A stretch of 64,000 bases of DNA, from assembly GCA_964194845.1 (NCBI GenBank), contig CAXMNX010000089.1:7539-71538 (forward strand), read 5' to 3'. Positions 7,700 to 15,845 of this stretch are shown here, piece by piece; positions within the stretch are counted from its first letter, which is position 1; every line of letters starts with the position of its first letter. Under the pieces are notes generated by a model. It saw only the letters and a list, made by a program, of their open reading frames with translations. It was not told where the DNA came from and did no database searches. Both the position numbers and the translations under genes were made by a program. Source of the DNA: CAXMNX01 sp964194845. Lineage in GTDB: Bacteria > Pseudomonadota > Alphaproteobacteria > Rhodobacterales > Rhodobacteraceae.

Positions 7700-10600
7700 T
7701 CACGCCACTTCTGCCAGCCGGTCGAGGGCGGTTTGTAAGCGGGTCGCTTCCTGGCGTTTGGTTTCGGCCAGTTCGCGGGTTTCCTCAACCACGTCTTGCG
7801 GCGCGCTTTGAAGGAATTTCGGGTTTTTGAGCCGTCCGTTCAGGCCGCCAAGGTCCTTGCCGAGTTTTTGCAGCGACTTTTCGAGGCGTGCCTTTTCGGC
7901 GTCAATGTCGATCAGACCTACTAGCGGGAGGGCGAATGTGCCGCCGTCGACTGCGATTGTTGCGGCACCTTTGGGGGCGGCATCGGCATCGGTCAGGGCT
8001 TCGATCCCGGCTTCGCGGTCGCGCAGGATGATCGCCTCGTTCCGCGCCCAGGCGGCTTTGCCCGCCGCATCGAGCGAGAGTTTCAAAAGGGGCGCTTTCA
8101 GGCTTTTCGGCACGTTCATTTCGCCCCGGATCCGGCGGACCTTTTCGATCAGATCGCGGACCCAGCGCATCTCGGCCACGGCGGCATCATCGACCAGTTC
8201 GGTGCCATAAGTGGGCCAGTCGGCGTGGATCAGCATCTTTTCGCGAGCGGCGGAGAGCCCCCAAAGTTCTTCGGTGATGAAGGGCATTATCGGGTGCAGC
8301 AGGATCAGCATTTGGTCCAATGCCCAGCCCATGACGGCGCGGGTTTCTTCCGCTGCGTCGGTCTCGTAGAGCGGCTTGGAGAACTCCAGGTACCAGTCGC
8401 AATAGGTGTAGGTGAAGGCGTATAGCGTGTTCGCGGCGTCGTTGAAGCGGAAGGCGGTGAGGGCGTCGTCAACAGCGATGCGGGTCTTGGCAACTTCGCC
8501 GACGATCCATTTGTTGGCAGTTGCGGTCAGTGGGTCGCCGGGTTGCCAGCGGGCGTGGCCGAAGACGCCGTTCAATTCGGCAAAGCGCGAGGCGTTCCAG
8601 AGCTTGGTGGTGAAGTTGCGATAGCCCTGGATACGCTGGGTGCTGAGTTTCAGATCCCGGCCCATCGCGGCCATGGAGGTGACTGTGAAGCGAACGGCGT
8701 CGGCGCCAAATTCGTCAATGAGTTCAAGCGGATCGAGCACGTTGCCGAGGGATTTCGACATCTTCTTGCCCTTCTCGTCGCGCACCAGCGCGTGGACATA
8801 AACGGTGTCGAAGGGGCGCTGGCCGACGGTGGCATATTGCATCATCATCATGCGGGCGACCCAGAAGAAGATGATGTCAAAGCCGGTGATCAGGACGGAG
8901 GTGGGGAAGTATTTTTGGAGCGCTTCGGTGTCTTCGGGCCAGCCAAGCGTGCCGATGGGCCAGAGGCCGGAGGAGAACCAGGTGTCGAGGACGTCATCGT
9001 CTCTCGAAATTACTGCTGTGCGCTTTCCTGTCTTCGGGTCTCGGCGCAAGCTTGTGCCAACTCGATCCTCAAAGTTTTCAACTATAACCTCGTCCACCAA
9101 ATCAACATAGTAAGCTTCAGCTTGAGAGATTGCCTCAGCTTCAGTCGCTGCACAGAACTCCTTGGTCTTGAAGGACGGTGCTTCGGGCTCATTCCAGAGG
9201 CGAGTGAAGTCTTCGGTCTTTGGAAATCCGTGCCAAACCGGGATCTTGTGCCCCCACCAGAGCTGGCGGGAGATGCACCAGGGCTCGATGTTTTCCAGCC
9301 AGTTGAAATAGACCTTTTTGTGCTGCTCGGGCAGGATCTGGGTGGTGCCGTCGCGGACGGCCTCCAACGCCGGGCCGACAATCTTGGCGGTGTCGACGAA
9401 CCACTGGTCGGTCAGCATCGGCTCGATGATGACTTTTGAGCGGTCGCCGTAGGGGGCCATGATTTTTCTGGCTTCGACGAGGGGGACGGTTGGTGTCTCT
9501 TCGCCTTCGGTGGGTTGAAAACCCACCCTACCGAGGCGGGGATCATCGGCCTTGGTCATCACCGCGAGGCCCTCGGCGGTGATCTGGGCGATGACCTTCT
9601 CGCGCGCCTCAAACCGGTCCAGTCCGCGCAGGTCGTCGGGGACTAAGTTCACCGTATCCGCCTCAGCCTCACCCAGTTCGCGCTCGCCCTTGGCGACGGT
9701 CATCGCGGTGGCGGCCATTTCGGCATAAGGCGCGCCGTCCTCGCGCATCGTGCCTTTGGTGTCCATCAACCGATACATCGGGATGCCGCCGCGTTTGGCC
9801 ACCTGGTAGTCATTGAAGTCATGCGCGCCAGTGATTTTTACCGCGCCGGAGCCGAAGTCGGGGTCGGGGTACTCGTCCGTAATGATCGGGATCAGGCGGC
9901 GGTGTTCCTTTGGTTCAACCGGAATTTCGCAGAGTTTTCCAACGATTGAGGCGTAACGTTCATCCGAAGGATGCACCGCGACCGCGCCGTCGCCCAGCAT
10001 GGTTTCGGGGCGCGTGGTGGCGATTGAGATATAATCCCGCGTCTCGCGCAGGGTCACATTGCCGTCTTCGTCTTTCTCGACGTATTCATAACTTGCCCCA
10101 TCCGCGAGCGGGTATTTGAAGTGCCACATGTGGCCGTCAACTTCGACGTTTTCGACCTCGAGATCGGAGATTGCGGTTTCAAAATGCGGGTCCCAATTGA
10201 CCAGCCGCTTGCCGCGATAGATCAGCCCGTCTTCATACATCTTGACGAAAACGCGGATCACGGCGTCATGGAAGTTGCCTTCCTCGCCTATCGGCGCGCC
10301 CGGCGCACCCGACATGGTGAAGGCGTTGCGGGACCAGTCGCAGGAGGCCCCCAAACGCTTCAACTGCTCGATGATTTTGCCGCCGGATTGTTTTTTCCAC
10401 TCCCAGACTTTGGCCGTGAACGCTTCGCGAGCCATTTCGCGGCGCGAGGGCTGCTGGGTGTTCGCCAGCTCGCGTTCGACCACCATCTGCGTCGCGATCC
10501 CGGCGTGGTCCATCCCCGGCTGCCAGAGCGTGTCGTGGCCGCGCATCCGGTGCCAACGGGTCAGAATGTCCTGGAGCGTGTTGTTGAACGCGTGCCCCAT

Positions 10601-10753
10601 ATGCAGAACGCCGGTGACGTTGGGCGGCGGGATCATGATCGAAAAGGTTTCGGCACCTTCTGCCGCGTTGGCACCGGCCTTGAACGCGCCGCTGTCTTCC
10701 CAAGCCGCGTAGAGCCGCGCTTCGGCCTCGGCTGCGTTGAAATTCTTGTCCAT
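7700..10753 (-). CDS. valS: Valine--tRNA ligase
   Basis: Class I aminoacyl-tRNA synthetase charging tRNA-Val, 1017 residues, longer than the usual 880-950. The HIGH motif appears as PPPNVTGVLHMGHA near residue 42 and KMSKS as GKKMSKSLGNV near 660. The editing domain sits between them, the anticodon domain follows, and the Val-specific C-terminal coiled coil closes the protein (DAEKARLEKSLQKLGKDL, then a heptad helix). Two oddities lie inside the catalytic half: an in-frame palindrome around residues 404-416, and a lower-GC segment around residues 520-585 that seems to be additional to the usual family sequence. The start at 10753 gives MDKNFNAAEAEARLYAAWE, as expected. Confidence 0.98.
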   Translation of the reverse strand: MDKNFNAAEAEARLYAAWEDSGAFKAGANAAEGAETFSIMIPPPNVTGVLHMGHAFNNTLQDILTRWHRMRGHDTLWQPGMDHAGIATQMVVERELANTQQPSRREMAREAFTAKVWEWKKQSGGKIIEQLKRLGASCDWSRNAFTMSGAPGAPIGEEGNFHDAVIRVFVKMYEDGLIYRGKRLVNWDPHFETAISDLEVENVEVDGHMWHFKYPLADGASYEYVEKDEDGNVTLRETRDYISIATTRPETMLGDGAVAVHPSDERYASIVGKLCEIPVEPKEHRRLIPIITDEYPDPDFGSGAVKITGAHDFNDYQVAKRGGIPMYRLMDTKGTMREDGAPYAEMAATAMTVAKGERELGEAEADTVNLVPDDLRGLDRFEAREKVIAQITAEGLAVMTKADDPRLGRVGFQPTEGEETPTVPLVEARKIMAPYGDRSKVIIEPMLTDQWFVDTAKIVGPALEAVRDGTTQILPEQHKKVYFNWLENIEPWCISRQLWWGHKIPVWHGFPKTEDFTRLWNEPEAPSFKTKEFCAATEAEAISQAEAYYVDLVDEVIVENFEDRVGTSLRRDPKTGKRTAVISRDDDVLDTWFSSGLWPIGTLGWPEDTEALQKYFPTSVLITGFDIIFFWVARMMMMQYATVGQRPFDTVYVHALVRDEKGKKMSKSLGNVLDPLELIDEFGADAVRFTVTSMAAMGRDLKLSTQRIQGYRNFTTKLWNASRFAELNGVFGHARWQPGDPLTATANKWIVGEVAKTRIAVDDALTAFRFNDAANTLYAFTYTYCDWYLEFSKPLYETDAAEETRAVMGWALDQMLILLHPIMPFITEELWGLSAAREKMLIHADWPTYGTELVDDAAVAEMRWVRDLIEKVRRIRGEMNVPKSLKAPLLKLSLDAAGKAAWARNEAIILRDREAGIEALTDADAAPKGAATIAVDGGTFALPLVGLIDIDAEKARLEKSLQKLGKDLGGLNGRLKNPKFLQSAPQDVVEETRELAETKRQEATRLQTALDRLAEVA
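9509..9527. repeat. Palindromic repeat within valS
   Basis: Perfect 8-bp inverted repeat GGTGGGTT-GAA-AACCCACC inside the valS reading frame, followed by CTACC. On the valS strand it encodes part of RVGFQPTEGE. The same kind of GGTGGGTT palindrome is familiar to me as an intergenic repeat in proteobacteria, so this looks like a coding insertion. Confidence 0.6.
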
Positions 10754-10811
10754 CGGTTCACGCCTTTATCAACGCGCTTCGTTTAGCGTGCCTTTTTGCG
10801 AAGGGAAAGCG

Positions 10812-11246
10812 TCAGAATGCGCGGCGGTCGATGCGGGTGGAAAGGTGAATGAGCGATTCCGAGGACCGCACGCCCGGAACATCGCCGATGGCGTCAAGTG
10901 CGCGATCCAGCGCGTCTGTGGAAGAGGCGGATAGCCGGACGATCAGGTCAAACCGACCGCTGGCTGTGTGGGCGGCGCGGACTGCGGGGAGCGCTTTGAG
11001 GCGCGACAGGACCGCGGGCAGGGTCATCGGTTCGATCTGTAAAAGGGCGGTTGCGCGGATGCGTTCGCCGCGCGCGGCTTCGCCAAGCCGCAGCGTATAG
11101 CCCGCGATCATGCCGTCGCGTTCCAGCCGTTCAAGTCGGGACTGCACCGTTGACCGCGCCAGCCCCAGCGATTTTGCCAGATTTGCGACGGGCGCGCGGG
11201 CGTTCTGGGTCAGTAATGACAGCAGTTTTTCGTCGATTTCGTCCAT
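10812..11246 (-). CDS. Lrp/AsnC family transcriptional regulator
   Basis: A 144-residue feast/famine regulator. The N-terminal helix-turn-helix covers about residues 4-50 (DEKLLSLLTQNARAPVANLAKSLGLARSTVQSRLERLERDG, recognition helix RSTVQSRLERL). The C-terminal half is the RAM ligand-binding domain (GRFDLIVRLSASSTDALDRAL). It is divergent from the ornithine decarboxylase gene, which it most likely regulates with an amino acid or amine as ligand; that link is inferred from position only. The start at 11246 gives the canonical MDEIDEKLL. Confidence 0.92.
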   Translation of the reverse strand: MDEIDEKLLSLLTQNARAPVANLAKSLGLARSTVQSRLERLERDGMIAGYTLRLGEAARGERIRATALLQIEPMTLPAVLSRLKALPAVRAAHTASGRFDLIVRLSASSTDALDRALDAIGDVPGVRSSESLIHLSTRIDRRAF

Positions 11247-11360
11247 TTGTAAGCTCTGATCGTTATTTTGACTGAATTTACACTAATAATCGCCTGATTT
11301 CCACTGTGAATCGGCGGTGATAGTGCGGATATTTAACGGCCCACAACGATTGGAATTGTT
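11247..11360. promoter_or_regulatory. Divergent control region, Lrp gene / decarboxylase
   Basis: 114 AT-rich bases between two divergent starts. An imperfect inverted repeat, CGCCTGATT (from about 11292) against AATCGGCG (about 11311-11318), with one bulged base, is a candidate Lrp-type operator. TTGACT near 11268 resembles a -35 box, but I see no convincing -10 at the right distance. Confidence 0.45.
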
Positions 11361-12497
11361 ATGACGCTCGTTCCAGCCCTTTATGCGACGCCGCGCGCGC
11401 ATCTTCTGACGCAGGAACCGGATCGCCCGGTTCTGTATTTCTCGCCGTCTGTGTTGCAGGCGACCGCTGCGCGGTTTCAGGCGGGGTTTCCCGGTTTGGT
11501 GACCTATGCGGTCAAGGCGAACGACGGCGAAGAGGTGCTGGAAAACCTGATGGCCGCCGGGATCGACACGTTCGATGTGGCCTCGCCGCATGAAATGGAC
11601 GCGGTCCGGCGGCTGATGCCGGGTGCGGTATTGCATTACAACAATCCGGTCAGGTCGGAGGCCGAGGTTGCCTATGCGGTGGCGTTGGGTATTGCGTCCT
11701 ACGCGGTCGATGGCCGGACCGAGCTTCAGAAACTGATCCGGGGCGGTGTGCCTCGTGGCGCGGAAGTATCGGTGCGGCTGCACCTGCCGGTCGAGGGCGC
11801 GGCTTATGACTTCGGTGCCAAATTCGGTGCCGACACGCAGGATGCGACCGATAATCTTCGGGCCGTGGCGATGGCCGGTTTCAAGCCGTCGATGACCTTC
11901 CACCCCGGCACGCAATGCGCCGATCCGGCGGCGTGGGTCGCATATATTGCAGCCTGTGCCGACGTGGCGCGAAATGCCGGTATTACGCTCAGGCGGCTTA
12001 ACGTTGGCGGTGGTTTTGCAGCACACAGAACCGGCGCTGCGCCTGATCTTGAAGGCATCTTCCGCGATATCGCGAAGGCGGTCGATGAAGCGTTTGGCGG
12101 GCACGCGCCAGCGCTGGTCTGCGAGCCGGGTCGCGCGATGGTGGCGGACGCCTTCACGCTGGCGGCGCGGGTGAAAACCGTTCGCGACGATGGCTCGGTC
12201 TTTCTGAATGACGGCATTTATGGCGGGCTGGCCGAAGCACCGATACTGGGCAACGTCGACCGTATCGACATCGTGAGCGTGGATGGCCCGCGCATCGCTG
12301 CGGCAAAGGCAAGATCGGTATTCGGCCCGACCTGCGACAGCCTTGACCGGTTGCCCGGCACGCTGGCGCTGCCAACTGATCTGGCGACCGGCGACTGGGT
12401 GTTGTTCCATGGGCTGGGCGCCTATTCCACGGCGACTGTTACCCGTTTCAACGGATATGGTGCGATCGAGATTGTCACGACAAAATCGCTGCGCTAA
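11361..12497 (+). CDS. Ornithine/lysine decarboxylase, fold type III
   Basis: PLP-dependent decarboxylase of the alanine-racemase fold, 378 residues, related to eukaryotic-type ornithine decarboxylase. The PLP lysine is Lys52 in TYAVKAND. Further signatures are the Gly-rich phosphate loop LNVGGGF, the substrate-side EPGRAMVADAF, the intersubunit Cys in FGPTCDSLD, and the C-terminal GAYSTATVTRFNGYG. It would make putrescine (or cadaverine) in the cytosol. Regulation by the divergent Lrp-type gene is likely. Diaminopimelate decarboxylase is less likely because the chain is short and lacks the lysA-type C-terminus. A nested palindrome follows the stop. Confidence 0.9.
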   Translation: MTLVPALYATPRAHLLTQEPDRPVLYFSPSVLQATAARFQAGFPGLVTYAVKANDGEEVLENLMAAGIDTFDVASPHEMDAVRRLMPGAVLHYNNPVRSEAEVAYAVALGIASYAVDGRTELQKLIRGGVPRGAEVSVRLHLPVEGAAYDFGAKFGADTQDATDNLRAVAMAGFKPSMTFHPGTQCADPAAWVAYIAACADVARNAGITLRRLNVGGGFAAHRTGAAPDLEGIFRDIAKAVDEAFGGHAPALVCEPGRAMVADAFTLAARVKTVRDDGSVFLNDGIYGGLAEAPILGNVDRIDIVSVDGPRIAAAKARSVFGPTCDSLDRLPGTLALPTDLATGDWVLFHGLGAYSTATVTRFNGYGAIEIVTTKSLR

Positions 12498-12553
12498 CCC
12501 GCGACACCGATCCAGACGCCCCAAAACGCCGCCGCAACAATTCTCACGGTGAT

Positions 12554-12599
12554 TTTCATGGAAAGCTAAGCGCGGTGCGCTTAACTGATTTCCATGAAA
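12554..12599. repeat. Nested palindrome downstream of the decarboxylase
   Basis: An outer perfect 11-bp inverted repeat, TTTCATGGAAA (12554-12564) and TTTCCATGAAA (12589-12599), encloses an inner perfect hairpin TAAGCGC-GGT-GCGCTTA (12567-12583). On RNA this forms a two-tier stem. No T tract follows. It could be a transcript end or processing structure, or an operator for the DUF2235 gene. Confidence 0.6.
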
Positions 12600-12640
12600 C
12601 CGCCGCAAATATACCCGGATTTTGCGTCAGACTTGGACAA

Positions 12641-13720
12641 ATGGCGCTAAGAAATCGCATACGCGGCCTTCTGGGCTTCTTTCGCCGGACCGAGCGGTCG
12701 GTTCCGAAACACAGTCGCGATCCCATTGATCACGTTGTGCTGGTGGACGGCACGATGTCGGTGCTGGACGACGGGCAGGAAACCAATGTCGGCCTGATCT
12801 ATAAGCTTTTGTCCGAAGCCGCGCGCACCGAAAACGTCAGCATCATTTACGAGGCTGGCAACCAGTGGACCGACTGGTCGCGAACGCTTGATATCATCGA
12901 GGGGCGCGGCATCAATCGCCAGATCCGCCGGGCCTATGGTTGGCTGGCGACAAGATACCGGCCCGGCGACCGGATATTTCTGATCGGGTTTTCACGGGGG
13001 GCATACGCGGTGCGTTCGCTGGCAGGCGTGATCGACCGGATCGGGCTTTTGACCAAAGAAAACGCGACCGAACGGATGATCCGCCAGGCGTACCGGCACT
13101 ACCAGCTTGATACCGACGCCGAGGTTTGCGCGACGTTTGCGAAAAGTTACTGCCACGCTGAAACGCCGGTCGAAGCGGTCGCGGTTTTCGATACAGTGAA
13201 GGCGCTCGGGTTTCGCGCGCCATTTGTCTGGAAGTGGGAAGAGGTCAAGCACGCCTTTCACAACCACCACCTGGGCCCGTCGATCCGACATGGGTTTCAT
13301 GCGCTTGCGCTGGATGAAAACCGCGAGGCGTTTCAGCCGGTGTTGTGGGAGTGCAAAGACGATTGGGACGGCCACGTCGAACAGGTCTGGTTTCCCGGTG
13401 CGCACGGCGATGTCGGGGGGCAATTGGGCAGCTTTCTTCCGGCTCGCCCGCTTTCCAACATCCCGCTGAGCTGGATGCTGTCGCGGCTTGAAGCTTGCGA
13501 GTTGCCGTTGCCAAAGGACTGGCGGGCGCGGTTCCCGACGGAGCCAGAGGCACCCTCGGTCGGGACATGGCGCGGCTGGGGCAAATATTTCCTGGCCCGC
13601 AAGAAGCGCGTTGTTGGGACTGATCCAAGCGAGGCGATCCACCCCACAGCGCAGGATAGGGCCGAGAAGTTTGGGCTGCCTGTCGCGGCAAGTGAGTTTG
13701 GCATCGCGACGGCGATATAG
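12641..13720 (+). CDS. DUF2235 alpha/beta-hydrolase family protein
   Basis: A 359-residue protein of the DUF2235 family, an alpha/beta-hydrolase fold that includes Tle1-type phospholipase effectors. It has the opening DHVVLVDGTMSVLDDGQETNV with the typical strand and Asp, the nucleophile elbow FLIGFSRGAYAVRSLAG (GxSxG), an Asp region AVFDTVKALG, and a His region VWFPGAHGDVGGQ, which together make a plausible Ser-Asp-His triad. No signal peptide and no type VI secretion genes are nearby, so a housekeeping hydrolase is more likely than a toxin. The start at 12641 is preferred over 12575, which would begin inside the nested palindrome. Confidence 0.83.
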   Translation: MALRNRIRGLLGFFRRTERSVPKHSRDPIDHVVLVDGTMSVLDDGQETNVGLIYKLLSEAARTENVSIIYEAGNQWTDWSRTLDIIEGRGINRQIRRAYGWLATRYRPGDRIFLIGFSRGAYAVRSLAGVIDRIGLLTKENATERMIRQAYRHYQLDTDAEVCATFAKSYCHAETPVEAVAVFDTVKALGFRAPFVWKWEEVKHAFHNHHLGPSIRHGFHALALDENREAFQPVLWECKDDWDGHVEQVWFPGAHGDVGGQLGSFLPARPLSNIPLSWMLSRLEACELPLPKDWRARFPTEPEAPSVGTWRGWGKYFLARKKRVVGTDPSEAIHPTAQDRAEKFGLPVAASEFGIATAI

Positions 13721-13765
13721 GTGCTTTAGAGCAAATAAATTGTCCTGATCGAAACGCCTCGCGAT

Positions 13766-13783
13766 CCGGGGCTGATGCCCCGG
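13766..13783. repeat. GC-rich intergenic hairpin repeat
   Basis: Perfect hairpin CCGGGGC-TGAT-GCCCCGG in the 157-base gap between two convergent genes. Near-identical units occur at 60949-60966 (with GCTGATGCCCCGG conserved) and a diverged one at 59139-59155. The rest of the gap (13721-13877) shows no gene. Confidence 0.6.
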
Positions 13784-13877
13784 GAAGAGTCATATTCGAT
13801 GGGATTCATGCTATTTCTTCTTGCGTTATGCGATGCGCAGGTAGCAACGGCCTCGCAAGTGTGTCTGGCTTGGCCGT

Positions 13878-14744
13878 TTAAGCCACTTTCTGAAGCGCTG
13901 CTTCGGGTGCCAGTCCCAGGGCGTGGACCACGTCGCGGGTCAGCGCGGGCTTGTTCAGCGTGTAGAAGTGAAGATGGCCCGCGCCTTCGTCCAGAAGCTC
14001 GCTGCAAAGTTCGGTGCAAACTGCGGTCGCTAATAATTCGGTCCGGTCGTCGCGTTCGGCGGTTTCAAAAATCTTCACCAGAGGTTCGGGAATCGCGGTG
14101 CCGCAGCGTTTTGCGAACCACTTGACGCCCTGCCAGTTTTCGATCGGCAGGATCCCCGGCAGGATGTCGGCCTCGATACCCGCCGCAACGCAGCGGTCGC
14201 GAAATCTCAAAAACGTCTCGGCCTCGAAGAAAAACTGGGTGATCGCATTATTGGCACCGGCGTCTATCTTGCGCTTTAGCCAGTCGATGTCGGCCCCGTC
14301 ATACGTGGCTTCGGGATGCGGATCTGGGTAGGCCGCGACGGTGATCTCGAACTTGCCGGTCTCGGCAAGTGCTGCGACCAGTTCAGTGGAATTTGTGAAT
14401 CCGTCGGGATGCGGCTGAAACCGGCCCTGACCTTTTGGGGGATCGCCGCGAAGTGCGACAATCCGGCGGACGCCCGCCCTGGCATATTGTTCGGCAATCG
14501 CCAGCGTTTCTTCGCGCGATGCGTCGACGCAGGTTAAATGCGCCGCCACATCGAGGCCCATATGCGCGCCAAGTGCTTCGACGGCGTCGTGGGTCAGCTT
14601 TCGTGTGGTACCGCCTGCACCGTAGGTTACCGAGACAAACGCCGGGTCCAGAGGTGTCAGTGTCTGAACCGTGTCCCAAAGCCGGAACGAGGCTTCGAGG
14701 GACTGCGGGGGGAAGAACTCGAACGATACGGTGGGGCGGGACAT
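13878..14744 (-). CDS. metF: 5,10-methylenetetrahydrofolate reductase
   Basis: FAD-dependent MTHFR that makes 5-methyl-THF for methionine synthesis, 288 residues, a TIM barrel. Motifs are VSFEFFPPQS at the N-terminus, VSVTYGAGGTTR, HLTCVDASREE, IVALRGDPPKG, and the substrate/FAD segment NAITQFFFE, ending near LHFYTLNKPA. The start at 14744 has AGGAGG 9-10 bases upstream; a start at 14783 would add 13 non-conserved residues. It is divergent from the metR-like LysR gene, with paired palindromes between, so it is probably methionine-responsive. A second, more distant MTHFR-family gene sits in the corrinoid cluster at 33961. Confidence 0.96.
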   Translation of the reverse strand: MSRPTVSFEFFPPQSLEASFRLWDTVQTLTPLDPAFVSVTYGAGGTTRKLTHDAVEALGAHMGLDVAAHLTCVDASREETLAIAEQYARAGVRRIVALRGDPPKGQGRFQPHPDGFTNSTELVAALAETGKFEITVAAYPDPHPEATYDGADIDWLKRKIDAGANNAITQFFFEAETFLRFRDRCVAAGIEADILPGILPIENWQGVKWFAKRCGTAIPEPLVKIFETAERDDRTELLATAVCTELCSELLDEGAGHLHFYTLNKPALTRDVVHALGLAPEAALQKVA

Positions 14745-14774
14745 AGTCAGGGAGCCTCCTTGATGGTGTTTGCC

Positions 14775-14832
14775 TTGTCTCACGGCGAGGATTGTGAGAC
14801 AAACTCATAATCTTCAAATTGATTATGAGTTT
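14775..14832. promoter_or_regulatory. Two perfect operator-like dyads between metF and metR
   Basis: Dyad 1 is TTGTCTCAC (14775-14783) and GTGAGACAA (14794-14802), 9 of 9 with a 10-base spacer. Dyad 2 is AAACTCATAATC (14801-14812) and GATTATGAGTTT (14821-14832), 12 of 12 with an 8-base spacer; its core has the T-N11-A form expected of LysR sites. Dyad 1 lies toward metF and dyad 2 toward metR, so separate control of the two promoters is plausible. Confidence 0.7.
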
Positions 14833-14841
14833 TGTTCAAAA

Positions 14842-15750
14842 ATGCACATCGAATTTCGCCACCTCAGAACCATCCGCGCCATCCATAAAGCAGGCGGTCT
14901 GGCGCGCGCCGCTGATACACTGAACATCACCCAGTCAGCACTGAGCCACCAGGTGAAGGGCCTTGAAGATCAGGCCGGTGTCGAATTGTTCGCGCGGCGT
15001 TCGAAACCGTTGAAACTTTCGTCTGCCGGGCATCGGTTGCTGAAGCTTGCCGAGCGTGTGTTGCCCGAGATTGAAGCCATGCAAGAAGATTTCCGCAATT
15101 TGCGATCCGGCAAATCGGGCCGACTTCATATCGCAATCGAGTGTCACGCATGTTTTGAGTGGCTGTTTCCGGTGCTGGAGGAATTTCGCAAAGCCTGGCC
15201 CGAGGTTGACGTCGATATACGACCTGGATTGGCGTTTGACGCCTTGCCTGCGCTGCGCCGCGAAGAGGTTGATCTGGTTGTGTCGTCGGACCCTGAGTTG
15301 ATCAAGGACGTCGATTTCACGCCGCTTTTTGACTATGAGCCGGTGTTTGTGGCCGCGTCGCAGCATCCGTTGGCCGCGAAGGAATTCGTTGTCGCAGAAG
15401 ATTTTCGCGACGAATTGCTGATCACCTATCCGGTTGACCGGTCGCGGTTGGATGTATTCACCGAGCTGCTTTCACCGGCCAAAGTCGAGCCACGCAGTGT
15501 GCGACAAGTTGAGCTGACGGCAGTGATCCTGATGCTTGTTGCGTCAAATCGCGGCGTCGCGGTGTTGCCCGATTGGGTGGTGCGCGAGGTTCGGTTTCAT
15601 TCGGACTATGTGACCCGCCGCGTAACGCAGGCTGGGCTTTCCAAGCGGCTGTATGCGGCGACGCGAAGCGACGAGACCACCAAACCTTTTATGGCCCATA
15701 TCCTGAAGCTGGCCAGAAAGATCCCGGTTCAGCTTCAGCGCAAAAGCTGA
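14842..15750 (+). CDS. metR: LysR-family regulator, MetR-like
   Basis: A 302-residue LysR-type regulator. The winged helix-turn-helix (about residues 1-60) begins MHIEFRHLRTIRAI and includes LARAADTLNITQSALSHQVKGLEDQ. The periplasmic-binding-like effector domain includes IECHACFEWLFPVLEEFRKAWPEVDVDI, which is characteristic of MetR, the homocysteine-responsive activator of methionine genes. Divergence from metF supports that assignment. The start at 14842 gives the standard N-terminus; the frame is open from 14770 but that segment overlaps the operator dyads. Confidence 0.9.
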   Translation: MHIEFRHLRTIRAIHKAGGLARAADTLNITQSALSHQVKGLEDQAGVELFARRSKPLKLSSAGHRLLKLAERVLPEIEAMQEDFRNLRSGKSGRLHIAIECHACFEWLFPVLEEFRKAWPEVDVDIRPGLAFDALPALRREEVDLVVSSDPELIKDVDFTPLFDYEPVFVAASQHPLAAKEFVVAEDFRDELLITYPVDRSRLDVFTELLSPAKVEPRSVRQVELTAVILMLVASNRGVAVLPDWVVREVRFHSDYVTRRVTQAGLSKRLYAATRSDETTKPFMAHILKLARKIPVQLQRKS

Positions 15751-15768
15751 CTGCGTTGGTTCCCCGGA

Positions 15769-15787
15769 TGGAAACCATTTGTTTCCA
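15769..15787. promoter_or_regulatory. Candidate TetR operator
   Basis: Perfect 7-bp arms TGGAAAC and GTTTCCA with a CATTT spacer, placed 59 bases upstream of the TetR-family start. The size and position fit an autoregulatory operator. Confidence 0.5.
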
Positions 15788-15845
15788 AGCGTTTAGTTTC
15801 TTTACCGGCAACCCGCATGCACTTAGTATTGACCAAAGGTAAATA

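Noticed and set aside
12494..12559. A 21-residue hydrophobic peptide frame (MKITVRIVAAAFWGVW...) on the minus strand
   Set aside because: Starts inside the nested palindrome and has no independent support; too short to judge.
11283..12608. A 441-codon open frame opposite the ornithine decarboxylase
   Set aside because: It is antisense to a gene with full PLP-decarboxylase motifs; its product is Arg/His-rich with no domain, as expected of a GC-rich shadow frame.
12641..13720. Type VI secretion phospholipase effector
   Set aside because: DUF2235 includes such toxins, but no immunity gene, VgrG, PAAR or Hcp lies near and there is no export signal.
14745..14841. A SAM or SAH riboswitch before metF
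   Set aside because: The symmetry is that of two DNA dyads straddling a divergent promoter region; I see no conserved riboswitch core.
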